A DNA stretch of 64,000 nucleotides from Vandiemenella viatica (lineage: Eukaryota > Arthropoda > Insecta > Orthoptera > Morabidae): positions 346,914,932-346,978,931 of the forward strand of contig JARYHS010008074.1 of assembly GCA_031002005.1 (NCBI GenBank), in the 5' to 3' direction. Of this stretch, positions 44,572 through 56,010 are shown in pieces. Every line of letters begins with the position of its first letter. Position 1 is the stretch's first letter. The notes beneath the pieces were generated by a model. It was given only the letters and a program-made list of their open reading frames with translations, ran no database searches and had not been told where the DNA came from. The position numbers and the translations under genes are program-made.

Positions 44572-45571
44572 NNNNNNNNNNNNNNNNNNNNNNNNNNNNN
44601 NNNNNNNNNNNNNNNNNNNNNNNNNNNNNNNNNNNNNNNNNNNNNNNNNNNNNNNNNNNNNNNNNNNNNNNNNNNNNNNNNNNNNNNNNNNNNNNNNNNN
44701 NNNNNNNNNNNNNNNNNNNNNNNNNNNNNNNNNNNNNNNNNNNNNNNNNNNNNNNNNNNNNNNNNNNNNNNNNNNNNNNNNNNNNNNNNNNNNNNNNNNN
44801 NNNNNNNNNNNNNNNNNNNNNNNNNNNNNNNNNNNNNNNNNNNNNNNNNNNNNNNNNNNNNNNNNNNNNNNNNNNNNNNNNNNNNNNNNNNNNNNNNNNN
44901 NNNNNNNNNNNNNNNNNNNNNNNNNNNNNNNNNNNNNNNNNNNNNNNNNNNNNNNNNNNNNNNNNNNNNNNNNNNNNNNNNNNNNNNNNNNNNNNNNNNN
45001 NNNNNNNNNNNNNNNNNNNNNNNNNNNNNNNNNNNNNNNNNNNNNNNNNNNNNNNNNNNNNNNNNNNNNNNNNNNNNNNNNNNNNNNNNNNNNNNNNNNN
45101 NNNNNNNNNNNNNNNNNNNNNNNNNNNNNNNNNNNNNNNNNNNNNNNNNNNNNNNNNNNNNNNNNNNNNNNNNNNNNNNNNNNNNNNNNNNNNNNNNNNN
45201 NNNNNNNNNNNNNNNNNNNNNNNNNNNNNNNNNNNNNNNNNNNNNNNNNNNNNNNNNNNNNNNNNNNNNNNNNNNNNNNNNNNNNNNNNNNNNNNNNNNN
45301 NNNNNNNNNNNNNNNNNNNNNNNNNNNNNNNNNNNNNNNNNNNNNNNNNNNNNNNNNNNNNNNNNNNNNNNNNNNNNNNNNNNNNNNNNNNNNNNNNNNN
45401 NNNNNNNNNNNNNNNNNNNNNNNNNNNNNNNNNNNNNNNNNNNNNNNNNNNNNNNNNNNNNNNNNNNNNNNNNNNNNNNNNNNNNNNNNNNNNNNNNNNN
45501 NNNNNNNNNNNNNNNNNNNNNNNNNNNNNNNNNNNNNNNNNNNNNNNNNNNNNNNNNNNNNNNNNNNNNNN
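44572..45571. other. Assembly gap (1,000 N)
   Basis: Exactly 1,000 N, so probably a nominal scaffold gap of unknown true size. Long frames crossing it are meaningless. The Polinton enters it on the left; nothing Polinton-like is recognised on the right. Confidence 0.99.
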
Positions 45572-46312
45572 CTATTTAGTGCTAATGTGGATAACAACTA
45601 TTTTGTTACTTATGAAAGTTTAAAAAAAAAAATGGTAGGAAATTTTTTATAAATATATATTAGATGGCAATTAAGCACTATTAAATTACAGACAGAACAG
45701 GTGAATTATTAGAACGTTCGTTTTTGTTATCGTAAACTTGATTTCGATATCGATAGTCGAACTTAACGATGATGTAACCTATGGTAACCTATGTGAGTAA
45801 CTAAATGCTATATATATGAATACTTATGTTTATTATTTCCAGTTGATTTTATTACTATTCCGGAACTAATTAATTAAGAAACTGTGTTATTTTAAACCTA
45901 ATAAAGCCTTAATATAGGACAATACAGAAAGCTTTAACAATCGAAATTCAAACTAGTGATTTGAACTATTTTTTACGGTATATAAGAAATTTAACACTAC
46001 AAAATAACTTAAACTATTTTTACCTATTATAGTAATCTAACTATCAAGCTTATGCTAAGTTTAATTCAATAAAACGTGCAATAAGTAGCAATAACGATAA
46101 CAACAATCACGCGAAATTTAAAAACTGTTATTTATGGTGTAATCTTAAATAATTCTTCTTGCTAGCAATAATTCTAAGAGTTTAGATGATAATTAAAGAT
46201 TTTAAAATAATTTAGTCTACAAAAACTTAGCTGATGAATGCAAAATCGCAGTTTGATGAGCAGCTCTCGACAGACACAGCCAATCGATCGCACAACCACA
46301 ATGTGATGATGC
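45572..46312. other. Unassigned AT-rich stretch between gap and right R1 arm
   Basis: No ORF of note. A GTAACCTAT duplication lies at 45,774-45,793. Origin unknown; it may or may not belong to the Polinton. Confidence 0.5.
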
Positions 46313-46596
46313 GATATGCATTTCTGAAATTTTAAGTGTGTGCCAGGTGGGGAAAAAACGAAGTTAAATAATGAAGTGCAATAATGAAAAACTAAAGATT
46401 ACACCCGTGTAAAAGCAGCCACTGTGATAGGCCTATGTAAAATTAAAGAAAAAATTAAAAGGAATCTGGTGATATAAAAATCTTTGCAAGGGAACAAATA
46501 CTTTTAAAACAAGACAAATAACGAAAATGAACAACCCCAACTTTCAGAAATTAATAACGGCAAAACAAAGAGACTTATGAGAAAATTTACCACAGG

Positions 46597-46599
<3 letters not shown>

Positions 46600-46624
<25 letters not shown>
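46600..46624. repeat. (AT)n microsatellite in the right arm
   Basis: Counterpart of the TA run at 4,446-4,473, slightly shorter. Confidence 0.95.
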
Positions 46625-46628
<4 letters not shown>

Positions 46629-47401
46629 CAGTTCTCTACACAATTGTAAAGTTTCAGAAAGATCAGACTGAAATAAGTTACCTTGAGAAAGAAATACTGC
46701 TCTATCATGAGAGTAAAATAGGCAGCCATTATTTCCCCACTGCAGCAGTTTATTGTTGGGAAGCACCCTCCATGCTAGTTGTAGCCGTGATCGGGAAGTA
46801 TTAGAATTTGGAAATTTTTCATCATGTAACACTTTGGAGACAAATATTTCGGTCAAGAAATAACTTTAAATTTTTCCAGTTGTTTAGCTTCAGTGATGTG
46901 GGCCCTACATTGTAAATTTTGTGAAACGCCGAACTTTACTATGATTTTGTGTAGGTTTGGGGACTTTCGTAAATTTTTTCAAAAACAATAATGTGTTAAT
47001 GCTGAATTTCTGTTCTGATGACTCTCAGCCTCCAAATGTGGCTTTAGGAGTCCGATCAGTATTTTACAATGTGTATAATGCAATCTGATAAGAGTATGAA
47101 ATAATTGATGAATATACCGAGTGACTTTCAGCATTGACTTTTTGTTTTGTTCTGACCGTTAGCTGTTGTGGTGAAAGTATTCAAACAAATTGGCGATCGT
47201 TATATGAACCCCGCATAAACTTCCATAGGCATCAGATTCTAAATAACATGTCCACGGTTACAGCTAATATCAAGACCTTTTCATAACCCCCAGCTAAATT
47301 TCATTGTTGCAGCTGGAATGTGTTGTAAAAACACAATATTTTGATGGCTAGCTGACACCTGATACAGCCATCAAAATACAACACATTCCATTAATACACC
47401 T

Positions 47402-48010
47402 GTGAAGACTTCATCGAAACATATTTTATATCTTAACTATTTTTCTAAGAAGTCTCCATTCAAATTTAAACATTTGCCATACCATTTAACCAGCTTTTCT
47501 ATGCCTTCAACATGTTACCAAGCTGTTGAACAAGTCATTAATGCTCTCTTTCAGTTTGTCGTTTCCAAAAAGGTTTCTATATATATGTATAAAAAGACAG
47601 ATGCTCAAAAACTGCCCCCTTAAACTACTGAATCATGTTCTTCTCAAAAAGGATCACACCTGGCAAACAGTTTTCTTCAGTTCAAATTACCAATAACAAT
47701 TTCATACAGAACTGTTCTTGAAATTTCAGGAAAGAATGAAGACAATTCATTTACAGTGAAATGTCTATCCTATTGAATGTTTTCCTCAATCCTTGATTTG
47801 AGTTCCTACCACAACTGCAAGTTGGACTGAGCATTTATTATGCAAATTTGTCCAGCTGTCACCAAACAAGATGCACCATTTTTGAACAGTAGGTTCATCC
47901 ATTACTTTACCAAAAACTTCTGTTAACTATCTGTGAATGTTGATAGGTGTACTTTTTCGCATTCAAAAATCATATTTCAGTAGAAACCTCACACTTGACA
48001 GAACCATTAA
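47402..48010 (-). pseudogene. Deleted mariner relic in R1, right copy (longer)
   Basis: The minus strand carries the same blocks as the left copy plus about 290 bp absent there (47,565-47,855). The extra part, in broken frames, shows VVVGTQIKD and an EISRTVLYEIVT-like block, as in the N-terminal domain of the mariner at 61.4-62.5 kb (compare VSRSVLYGIVIEQLNCRKL). The catalytic core is absent in both copies. Confidence 0.65.
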
Positions 48011-48426
48011 TTTTGAAAAACATTTTTAAGTCACACTGGAGCAAAGAAATGGGAAGGTCAGGGTGGGAGAACTATGCAGCTCATCAGGGGGAGGGAGGAA
48101 ATCTTTACTTTCCAGTCACCATTAGCATTTATGAATTTTCCTAGCATGTCATCTCATTTCACATTTTTTTTTTTTTTTTATGTACAGTTCTTCTGAAGTG
48201 CATGTAGCTTCTGCAATTTCATTCATTTTAATTTAAAGAGTACTCTAAGCTCAATCATACATTTGCCCAATAATTAATGCTTCAGTTACACTTTTTGTAC
48301 ATATTTCTGACTCATCAACAAAGTAGGCAAACCCACATTTGAATTCAGCAGCCTATTTTTCAGTCACCATAAGCATTACTGAATTTACCTAGCATTACAT
48401 CATCTTTCACAAACATTTTTCCATTT

Positions 48427-48668
48427 TTGTTTTGTGCTTTACAGTTCTTTGATGTTGAGGGCCTTAGAGTCAGGATAGGAGGGGATGATTGGGGGAGGAG
48501 GGCCAATGAATGGGCAAGATTAACTCATGGCCTTATGAGGAAACCATCTTGGCATTTGCCCAGAGTAATTTCAGGGAACTGTAGAAAAGCAAAGTCTGAA
48601 TGGTTGGATGGGAATTTAAACATGTCTTCTGAATGCCAGGCCCAAGTATAACTGCCTTACCACCAAGC
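48427..48668 (-). repeat. tRNA-derived SINE (family S) inside R1, right copy
   Basis: Mirror of 2,640-2,882 with few substitutions (4 of 74 residues differ in the virtual translation). The plus-strand frame across it is not a gene. Confidence 0.75.
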
Positions 48669-50099
48669 TTGGTTATTACAAAAAATTCATCAATGTATTA
48701 TACTGACTTGTATTCATTTTAATGATTAACTACAGTTCATATTCTAATTATAGTTAGGAAACTAAGATACACAAGACCAATTAAAAAAAATTGACAGTTG
48801 AGGGTCATTACATGTGAATTCAACCAAAAAAATGACATTTTGACACCCACCGACACGGATTTTGATGAATCTTGGTGAGTTTAGTCCTCTTACATAGAAA
48901 AGTATTCACCTCAATTTTTGGTTCTCAGTTTGGTTTAGTTTTCATTTTACAGCCAATCGAAATTTTGAATGTTTGATATTTTCGAAATTCTGACAATTCT
49001 GCTCTTTGACTGAAAATAATTTATATTGCATTTATTTTTCAGTCAATTTTTATGAAAATTTACAGTAATATTAATGAAAGCATGAGGATTCTAGAAAAAA
49101 ATATGAAAAAGTTCCAAGTAATATTTGAAATATATATATAAAATAATTTTGATGATTTTTTTCTGAAAGTGTGTAATACGTTAAAGTCAATATCAACCAA
49201 AGGTAATATAATAACTCGGAAAATTCTTTTTTCCTAATGATCTTAGAAGTGTGTTCTGTCATTAAAAAAATTAAAATTAATGGCTTTTTCCATTTCATTA
49301 TATATACTTTTAAAATTAAATATAATTTTTGAAAAAAATTAATTATCCAATTTGTTTATATAACTATTTATTATTTGCTGGAAAAAGAGTTGTAAACACA
49401 ATTTTTAATGTGTTATTTTACTAAACATTGAGCATATAACAGAGGGCTTGTTATTTCTATTATTTGCAAAAGATCTTTTTAATTACTTTTTTCTCTGAAA
49501 TATTGATTCAACTTTAATTTTTTACATTTCTTTTATGTGATATGATGATTAATATTTTATTAACCTTTAAAGATTCAAGTTTATGTGGATTTGACAAATA
49601 TAAAATTCTCATATTTACAATACATAATATTTAAGAAAAATGTAACTAAAAAAATACCATAACAGAAATTTTTGGCTATTAATTTCTGTTGGAAGTTTTC
49701 CTAGATATAGTAATATTTAAGTTCTTTACTCTGACTCATTGTTTCTTGGATCATCCTAATAAAGTCTGTAGGGAATTGATAGACTCTTCCAGTTGATGTT
49801 GCTGGAGGATGTGTAACAGCAAGCAGATGTGGAATTGGCACTTTGGCCAATAAAATGAGGATGAGGGTCTTTGGGGACGCGCAGCATCCCTCTTCTAATA
49901 ATGTCTAATAATCCCATCATCATCCCCAACGATTTCCAGCCACTGGTGCCATCTGCTTCCAAAACACCAAAATCTATCATACATGCAAACAACATTGCAT
50001 GCGATGTATAGCTTATTTACTGTCACATATGTTATGCATTTGTCTTTCAATTTGTAAGTTAAACTGCTTTTGTCATCACTAATGATTCTTCTAACCTGA

Positions 50100-51393
50100 A
50101 CTGTGGAGGCTAGAAGAATCAGCAGTGGTGACAAAAGCAATTTAACTTACAAATTGAAAGACAAATGCACAACATATGAGACAGTAAATGAGCTATACAT
50201 TGAATGCTATGTTGCTTGCATGTATGATAATTTTTGGTATTTTGGGATTGTTACAAACATCAATGAAGAAGGGGAAGCTACAATTAAACTTTTGCATCCC
50301 CAAAGACCCTCATCATCATTTTATTGGCCAAAGTGAGAAGATATCTGCCCTGTGCCAATTCCACATCTGCTTGCTGCTACAGACCCTCCAGCAACATCAA
50401 CTGGAAGAGTCTATCAATTCCTTACAGACTTTATGAGGATGATCCAAGAAAAGATGAGTCAGATTAAAGAACTGAAATAGTTCTATATCTAGGAAAACAT
50501 CCAATGGAAATTAATAGCCAAAAATTTCTGTTATGGTATTTTTAGTTAATTTTTCTTAAATAATATGAATTGTATTTATGCTTGTATTTATATAAGCATT
50601 TTGAATTTGTGAAATCCACATAAACTTGAATCTATAAACAGAAATGAAATATTAATCATCATATTACATAAAATAAATGGAAAAAATTAAGCTGAATCAA
50701 TATTTCACAGAAAAAAAAGTAAATAATAAAATCTTTTGTAAATAATAGAAATAACAAGCTGGTCTGATAGGTTCTCAATGTTTAGTAAAATAACACATTT
50801 AAAATTGTGTTTGCATTTTTTTTCCAGCAAATAATATATAGCTATGTAAACAAATTGGATAATTATTTTTTTTCAAAAATTATATTTAATTTTAAAAGTA
50901 TATATAAAGAAATGAAAAAGCCATTAATTTTTTAATGACAGAACACACTTCTAAGATCATTAGGAAAAAATAATTTTTTGGATTATTATATTCCTTTTGG
51001 TTGATTTTGACTATAACATATTACACACTTTCAGAAAAAAATTCATCAAAATTATATTTTTATGTATTTAAAATAATAGTTGGAATTTTTTCATATTTTT
51101 TTCTAGAATCCTCATGCTTTCATTAATATTACTGTAAATTTTCATAAAAATTGACTGAAAAATAAATGAAATCTAAATTATTTTCAGTCAAAGAGCAGAA
51201 TCATCAGAGTTAGGAATGTATCAAACATTCAAAATTTCGATCGGCTGTGAAATGAAAATTAAACCAGATTGAGAAGAAAAATTTGATGTGCTTACTTTTC
51301 TGTATAGAAAGACTAAACTTATCAAGTTTCATCAAAATCCGAGTCGGTGGGTATCATGGCTTGGTTGAATTGACATGGAATGACCCAGGATTA
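50100..51393 (+). repeat. Repeat family R1, third copy, forming a palindrome with the right arm
   Basis: Direct copy of left-arm 1,334-2,507 and mirror of about 48,806-50,099. It carries blocks missing from the left arm (AATAGCCAAAAATTTCTG; ATCATCATATTACATAAA), so it is closer to the right arm. Homology ends at 51,393 (AATGACC), where the other two copies continue for another 2.2 kb. Confidence 0.85.
50103..50480 (+). pseudogene. Small unidentified transposon-type domain, open except for one stop
   Basis: A 126-codon frame interrupted only by TGA at 50,334-50,336 and closed by TAG at 50,478-50,480. Residues include YKLKDKCTTYETVNEL, YVACMYDNFWYFGIV, EGEATIKLLHP, SSSFYWPK, then after the stop DICPVPIPHLLAA and TSTGRVYQFLTDF. 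The aromatic/glycine/proline spacing suggests a small beta-barrel (Tudor- or SH3-like) module at the C-terminus of a transposon protein; this is inference. There is no in-frame start of quality, so it is probably a terminal exon. Decayed copies lie at about 1,334-1,660 (plus) and 50,040-49,690 (minus). Confidence 0.5.
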
Positions 51394-51935
51394 AAGTTCT
51401 TTCCCACAACTCCTATAGGAAAATCCTAAGAAAAGGAAAATTTATACAGCATGAAGGTGAATGGTACTTTCAAGTAATGTGACCTATTACTACCCACAGG
51501 GAATTTCAACTTTTCTCCGCTGGATTAAGTGATATTTTATGATTTACTTTTGCCATTTAATGATGGGTTCTTTATATATTTAATGTAAAATGCAACATTT
51601 CTAAATATTTATCACTCCCCTTAATCTTTTAGGTTTTGGACAATTTCACTATTTGGAGAGGACAGTATAATAAATGTTAATTACTCTCATAAATTGCTTT
51701 CCTTTAAAGCTTTCACCACTGATTGGGTAAAGGACAAAACTGTGCATATATGCAGAGAATGTAATCTGGATTTACATTTTATTCCTAAAGGTAAGTAATG
51801 AGCCAGATATCTAGTACTCTCTAAATTGAAATTTTGTATGTAGTTATCACTAAAACATTTTTGTGAAAACTTACCAAAATCAGCCAATTTGTAACAAATT
51901 AGCCAATACGTTGTCACATTAACATGCTTGTTGCA
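51394..51935. other. Unassigned stretch with one exon-like block
   Basis: 51,709-51,790 reads AFTTDWVKDKTVHICRECN.., open, ends with the strong donor AAAG|GTAAGT at 51,791 and is preceded by a pyrimidine-rich tract and AAAG. CRECN hints at a zinc-binding pair. Could be an orphan exon of a host or transposon gene; no partner exons recognised. Confidence 0.3.
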
Positions 51936-52189
51936 ATATGAAATAAATGGATTTTATAGACAGAATTAAGATTGTGTTTGCAATTTATTTCCTTTTGTTT
52001 CCTCTGTCTAAAATCCTCTCACACCAACAACGACCGTGTCTGTAATAATCCTCAAATAATTTCGTTCCGAAATGTTTGCAGATTCTTTTTTATTCAAGAT
52101 CTATTAAATTCTCTATCTGCAAATATTATGTTCTAACTTCTAATTGTGCAACTATTATTCTTTCCAAACTTAATCCTCTGCTAGATTAA
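51936..52189 (+). repeat. Duplicated segment D, left flank of the piggyBac
   Basis: Matches 63,515-63,895 in direct orientation (TGGATTTTA(T/C)AGACAGAATTA, CAACAACGACC(G/A)TGTCTG, TTTGCAG(A/G)TTC, CTGCTAGATTAA), minus about 115 bp that the other copy has before the TTAA. It ends in TTAA (52,186-52,189), the piggyBac target site. Confidence 0.85.
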
Positions 52190-52496
52190 CCCTGCAATGG
52201 TTACGTGGATTACATATGTAATCCACTCGATTGAAATCATATATTACAAAAAAAACTTGTCAGGCCAATGCTTTGATCCTCCATGTATTTGTTGTTTGAC
52301 AATTGATCGACCCGCTCAGAGTTATTCAATTGTCGGTCGTGGTTGGTTGCGCCACAGGAGTTCCGCAATTTCTCTGGTCTACCCCTGTAATCCGCGCGAC
52401 CAATTACGTAAGTATTTTTGACATCCCTTTTCTTTACTTATTAATTTTTTGTTTGTTAAAAATAAAAGTATTTTATTTACTAATAATTGAATTAGG

Positions 52497-55400
52497 ATGC
52501 AAATTTATGATGACATTTCGGGCTCTAATGAAGAAGAAGATGTTCTTGAAGAACAGTACCATCAGTCTATGTCTCCTGAGCCACACCAGCAAAGGAGTCA
52601 TGACGACTTCTACATAGGTGTGGATAGCACCGTTTGGTCAAAGACTGCTCCTCAGAACAGAGGAAAGACTAGGAGCCATAACATTGTATTTGTGGCTCCA
52701 GGACCCAAAGGAATTGCTCGTTAGAAAAATAGTCCTGAAGAGTGTATGTCTCTTTTTTTTATGAGAATATAATTGACCTCACTACTAGATATAGTGATAT
52801 AAAAATTGATTATATCAAGAGTAAATACTTTAGAGATAGGGATGCTAAAACAGGGTGGCCACAAGGTAGTAATTTAAAAATTCCCTGATATTTCCAGGTT
52901 TTCCAGAAAAATTTGCCATATTTTTCCCTGATTTAGAAAGTTTATTTGCATGATTAAGATATTTAAAGTTTTAATTAGATTTTGATTGTAAATAATTAAA
53001 TCTGGTATAAAACTCAAATAATTAGGAAAAGAAACATGTTTAAGAATGTTTATTTAAAAATTTTATAACTAATTTAGTAATCTTATGAAGCATAATTAAA
53101 AATGAGTAGCACAAAAATAAGATAATGACTAATATGAACTAGAACAATTTAGTAATCTTTCAATATTTGGTAGATAAAATAATTGAAGATTTTTAAATTG
53201 TTCATCAGTAACTTGACTCAGTCAAAAGCTTAGCTTTTTTATGCCTTTCATCATTTGCTACACTTTTCTTTCAAAATCTTCTGGTTCAATTATTGTACAG
53301 CTTCTTTTGTTCCATCTTCAATTTCTTCTGTTGCCAAGTTAAAACTTACGCGTAAGTTTCCGCGAGTCTATGCAAGATAGCATGAACACGAGTTTGTAGA
53401 AACCATGCAATCGTGTAGGCTCACCTTGCGTGGTTGCTTGGGTGTGCCGCTCGCTTTGGCAGCGGTTTATTTGGTGCAAGTCAAAGGCACAAGCACGATG
53501 TTTATACTATTGCATCAGTTCAGCATTTGAAAGAGCTCTGAATGACACAAAACTTTATAAATCCTACCTATTTAGACCTCTGGTTAGTATTTACATGATC
53601 TTACGTATTATTTTCTTCCTGCTTTAATTCGCCTTATATCATCAATACGAAAAAGTTATAAAGCCGTATAATTATCACTTTTCACATTTTTGCTGGCATT
53701 GGTATCTTGAATCTAGGCTTTTGTTTTGATATTATAGGTTCAATTTTTCTCAAAAGAAGTTCAAAACCAGGACTTCGAAGATTCTCCACAAATTCAATAT
53801 TTTTGGCACATCTGTTTCACACTTTGCTTGAAATTGCAAAACTGTTTAGTGAAACATAAAAACATCTTTATAAACTTACTACTCTACGATTGCTGTTTTA
53901 TTCAGTAAAAAATATAACTTCTGAGTTTACATGTAGTACTATAATTCTGATTTAGATGTCATCCACCTTTTTTTAAAATATAATTTCGAATGCTGAGTTC
54001 CAGAGAGAGTTCATGTCAGCGCTCGCGTACGAACATCTCGTCATCCTATCTCGATGAGGCGCAAGACGAGATGCAAGTTGCTAGTGTAAATGTGGCATTT
54101 GTTAGCTATTTTGTGTCAAAAATATAATTATTTAATGCAAAAGTTCAATATTAAAATAAATTATCCAAAATTTCCAAATTTTGGGTTGTTGCAATTAAAA
54201 TTCCCTGATAATTTTTGAAATTACTTGAATTCCCTGACATTTCCATGATATTTCAAGGTTGCTTTAAATTCCCTGATAATTCCATATTTTCCAGGTTTTC
54301 CAGGTCTGTGGCCACCCTGTAAAACAACAGATGCAAATGAAATAAAGGGATTTTGTTGATGGCCGGAGTATTGAAAGTTAGCCGTTCGAGTACTGGTCAA
54401 TTAATCGAGGACATAAAGCAAACAGGAATTGACTCAATATATTTGACTATGTCAGAGCAAAGATTTAAGTTTCTAACCAGAACTTTATGACTTGATGATA
54501 TTGAAGACCGTCATGTCCGGGAAACTATTGACAAACTAGCCCCAATACGGGACATTTTTGATTTGATTCTGAAGAATTTTCAGCACTATTTTGTCCCAAG
54601 CGCTGAAATGACTTTGGACGAACAACTGTTGGCGTTCAGAGGACGCTGTTCATTTAGACAGGATATTCCAAAGAAACCTGCCAAATATGGACTGAAAGTA
54701 TTTGCTCTTGTAGATGTTCAGTACCCATATACATTCAACTTGGAAATTTATGCAGGGCAACAACCTGAAGGACTATTTAGCTTGAGCAATGAAAGAAGCG
54801 ATGTGGTAATGAGAGTAGTTCGTCCTGTATTAGGAAAAAATATCAATATAACAATGGACAACTGGATCTCATCACTACGAGTTGCCAAACAACTGTTTTT
54901 AAACAAAACCATCATGGTTGCCACAGTTCGGAAAGATAAAAGAGAAGTACCAAGGGAATTTCGTGTGGAGAGAGGAAATCCATTGTGATCATCAAAATTT
55001 GGCTTCCATCCATCTTGTCCACTCGTGTCTTATGTTCCAAAGCCTAATAAAGTGGTGATTTTAATGTCGACAATGCACAATGATCTGGCAATTGATGCAG
55101 ATTCCAGCGACCATCAAAAGACTGAAATGATAACTGATTATAATCATACAAAAAATGGCATGGATATGGTGGACAAGATGTGCTCGCTATATGATGTGTC
55201 CAGGAATTCGAGGAGATGGCCTCTCACGGTCTTCTTTGATCTGTTAAATCTTGGCACTCTCAATGCATTATGCATCTACACAGAAAACAAAAATTACAAT
55301 GTGGTTCGACGCCGAGACTTCATCATTGATCTTTCTCTGGCTTGGATGAAACCACTGGCTCGCCGGAGATTGGAGACTAAAAGTCTGCCTGCTACTTTCT

Positions 55401-55660
55401 CTCTAAAAATCAAAGACTTTGTTGGGATCCCTCAAGTACAAATCCAGCCATCATCCTCAGAATCGACATGGAGGAGTTTCGTGGGGAGCTGTCATGACTG
55501 CGGAAGAACATGTAATTGAAGCACCAGGAAAGTGTTTAGTGCATGCAAAAACTTTATTTGTCTGGATCATTCCAAGATCATGTGTCTGTCTTGCTCAGAA
55601 AACAGCAATTATTTTAGTAAAATTAAGAAATATTTTTTTTAAATTGAAGTAAAAGTGAAA
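52497..55660 (+). pseudogene. piggyBac transposase, interrupted and mutated
   Basis: ATG at 52,497 (MQIYDDISGSNEEED, acidic N-terminus; FYIGVDSTVWSK), stop at 52,722, then recognisable sequence up to the nested insertion at 52,851, resuming at 54,325. The catalytic part shows MTLDEQLLAFRGRCSFRQ (first D), ITMDNWISSL (second) and NHTKNGMDMVDKM (third). A stop at 54,986-54,988 and shifts break it. The C-terminal cysteine-rich domain is visible in frames after 55,480 (SCHDCGRTC, CKNFICLDH, CLSCSEN). The reading frame is continuous across the nested insertion site once element and one duplication are ignored, so the insertion came into coding sequence. Confidence 0.92.
52851..54319. mobile_element. 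TIR element nested in piggyBac (hAT-like ends, 5-bp duplication)
   Basis: Ends CAGGGTGGCCAC and, from the right, CAGGGTGGCCACAGAC. TAAAA is duplicated at 52,846-52,850 and 54,320-54,324. Subterminal regions on both sides repeat TTCCCTGAT and TTTCCAGGTTTTCCAG units. The 1,469-bp body has no recognisable transposase; 53,340-53,530 and 53,995-54,095 are GC-richer and may be further insertions. The CAGGG end suggests hAT, but a 5-bp duplication is shorter than the usual 8. Confidence 0.8.
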
Positions 55661-55899
55661 TATGTGATTTTTGTTACAAAATAATCAACAATTTCTATTT
55701 CTGTTAATTGTTTAAGACAAAAAGAATGTAAGTCTATTTTTATGATTATTTTCAATCAAAGATATGTCAATTAAACATTAAAAAATAAACGAATGATATT
55801 TGAAAAATAAATGATGTCTTATCTTTAGTTTCAAAACGGCATACATATGTAATCCACAGGACCACTTACGGAACTTTTCAGAGCGCGACCACTGCAGGG

Positions 55900-56010
55900 T
55901 TAATCTGTTTCACTTGCCAGCTCTACCAACAATTCTCCTTTGTTTTTCTCTTTCCAGAGATCCTATATTTCTTAAACATATGAGAGCAAACCATATTTAT
56001 TAAGCCTGCT
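55900..56010 (+). repeat. Duplicated segment D, right flank of the piggyBac
   Basis: TTAATCTGTTTCACTTGCCA... matches 63,892-64,000 (TTAATCTGTCTTACATGCCA...), so the homology between the two loci is continuous except for the piggyBac and the ~115-bp block. Confidence 0.88.

Larger units (their letters stand above)
46313..50099 (-). repeat. Repeat family R1, right arm (inverted relative to 1,334-4,751)
   Basis: Reverse complement of the left arm, containing in mirrored order the microsatellite, deleted mariner, A/T-rich tract, SINE and the small coding domain. It continues past the point where the left arm is cut by the hAT element (left 1,334) to a head-to-head junction at about 50,099. The coding domain on this side (minus, ~50,100-49,690) has frameshifts (for example GVLEADGTSGWKSL at 49,960). 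Confidence 0.85.
52190..55899 (+). mobile_element. piggyBac element with a nested TIR element
   Basis: Starts CCCTGCAATGGTT; right end inward CCCTGCAGTGGTC; TTAA on both sides (52,186-52,189 and 55,900-55,903). Subterminal CATATGTAATCCAC appears at both ends; on the left it forms a perfect 22-bp palindrome (52,205-52,226). Without the nested element (52,851-54,319) and its 5-bp duplication it is about 2.24 kb, a normal piggyBac size. The intact target site survives in the paralogue at 63,892-63,895. Confidence 0.95.

Noticed and set aside
44470..45652. Very long ORFs across the N run on both strands
   Set aside because: They exist only because N positions are translated as unknown residues.
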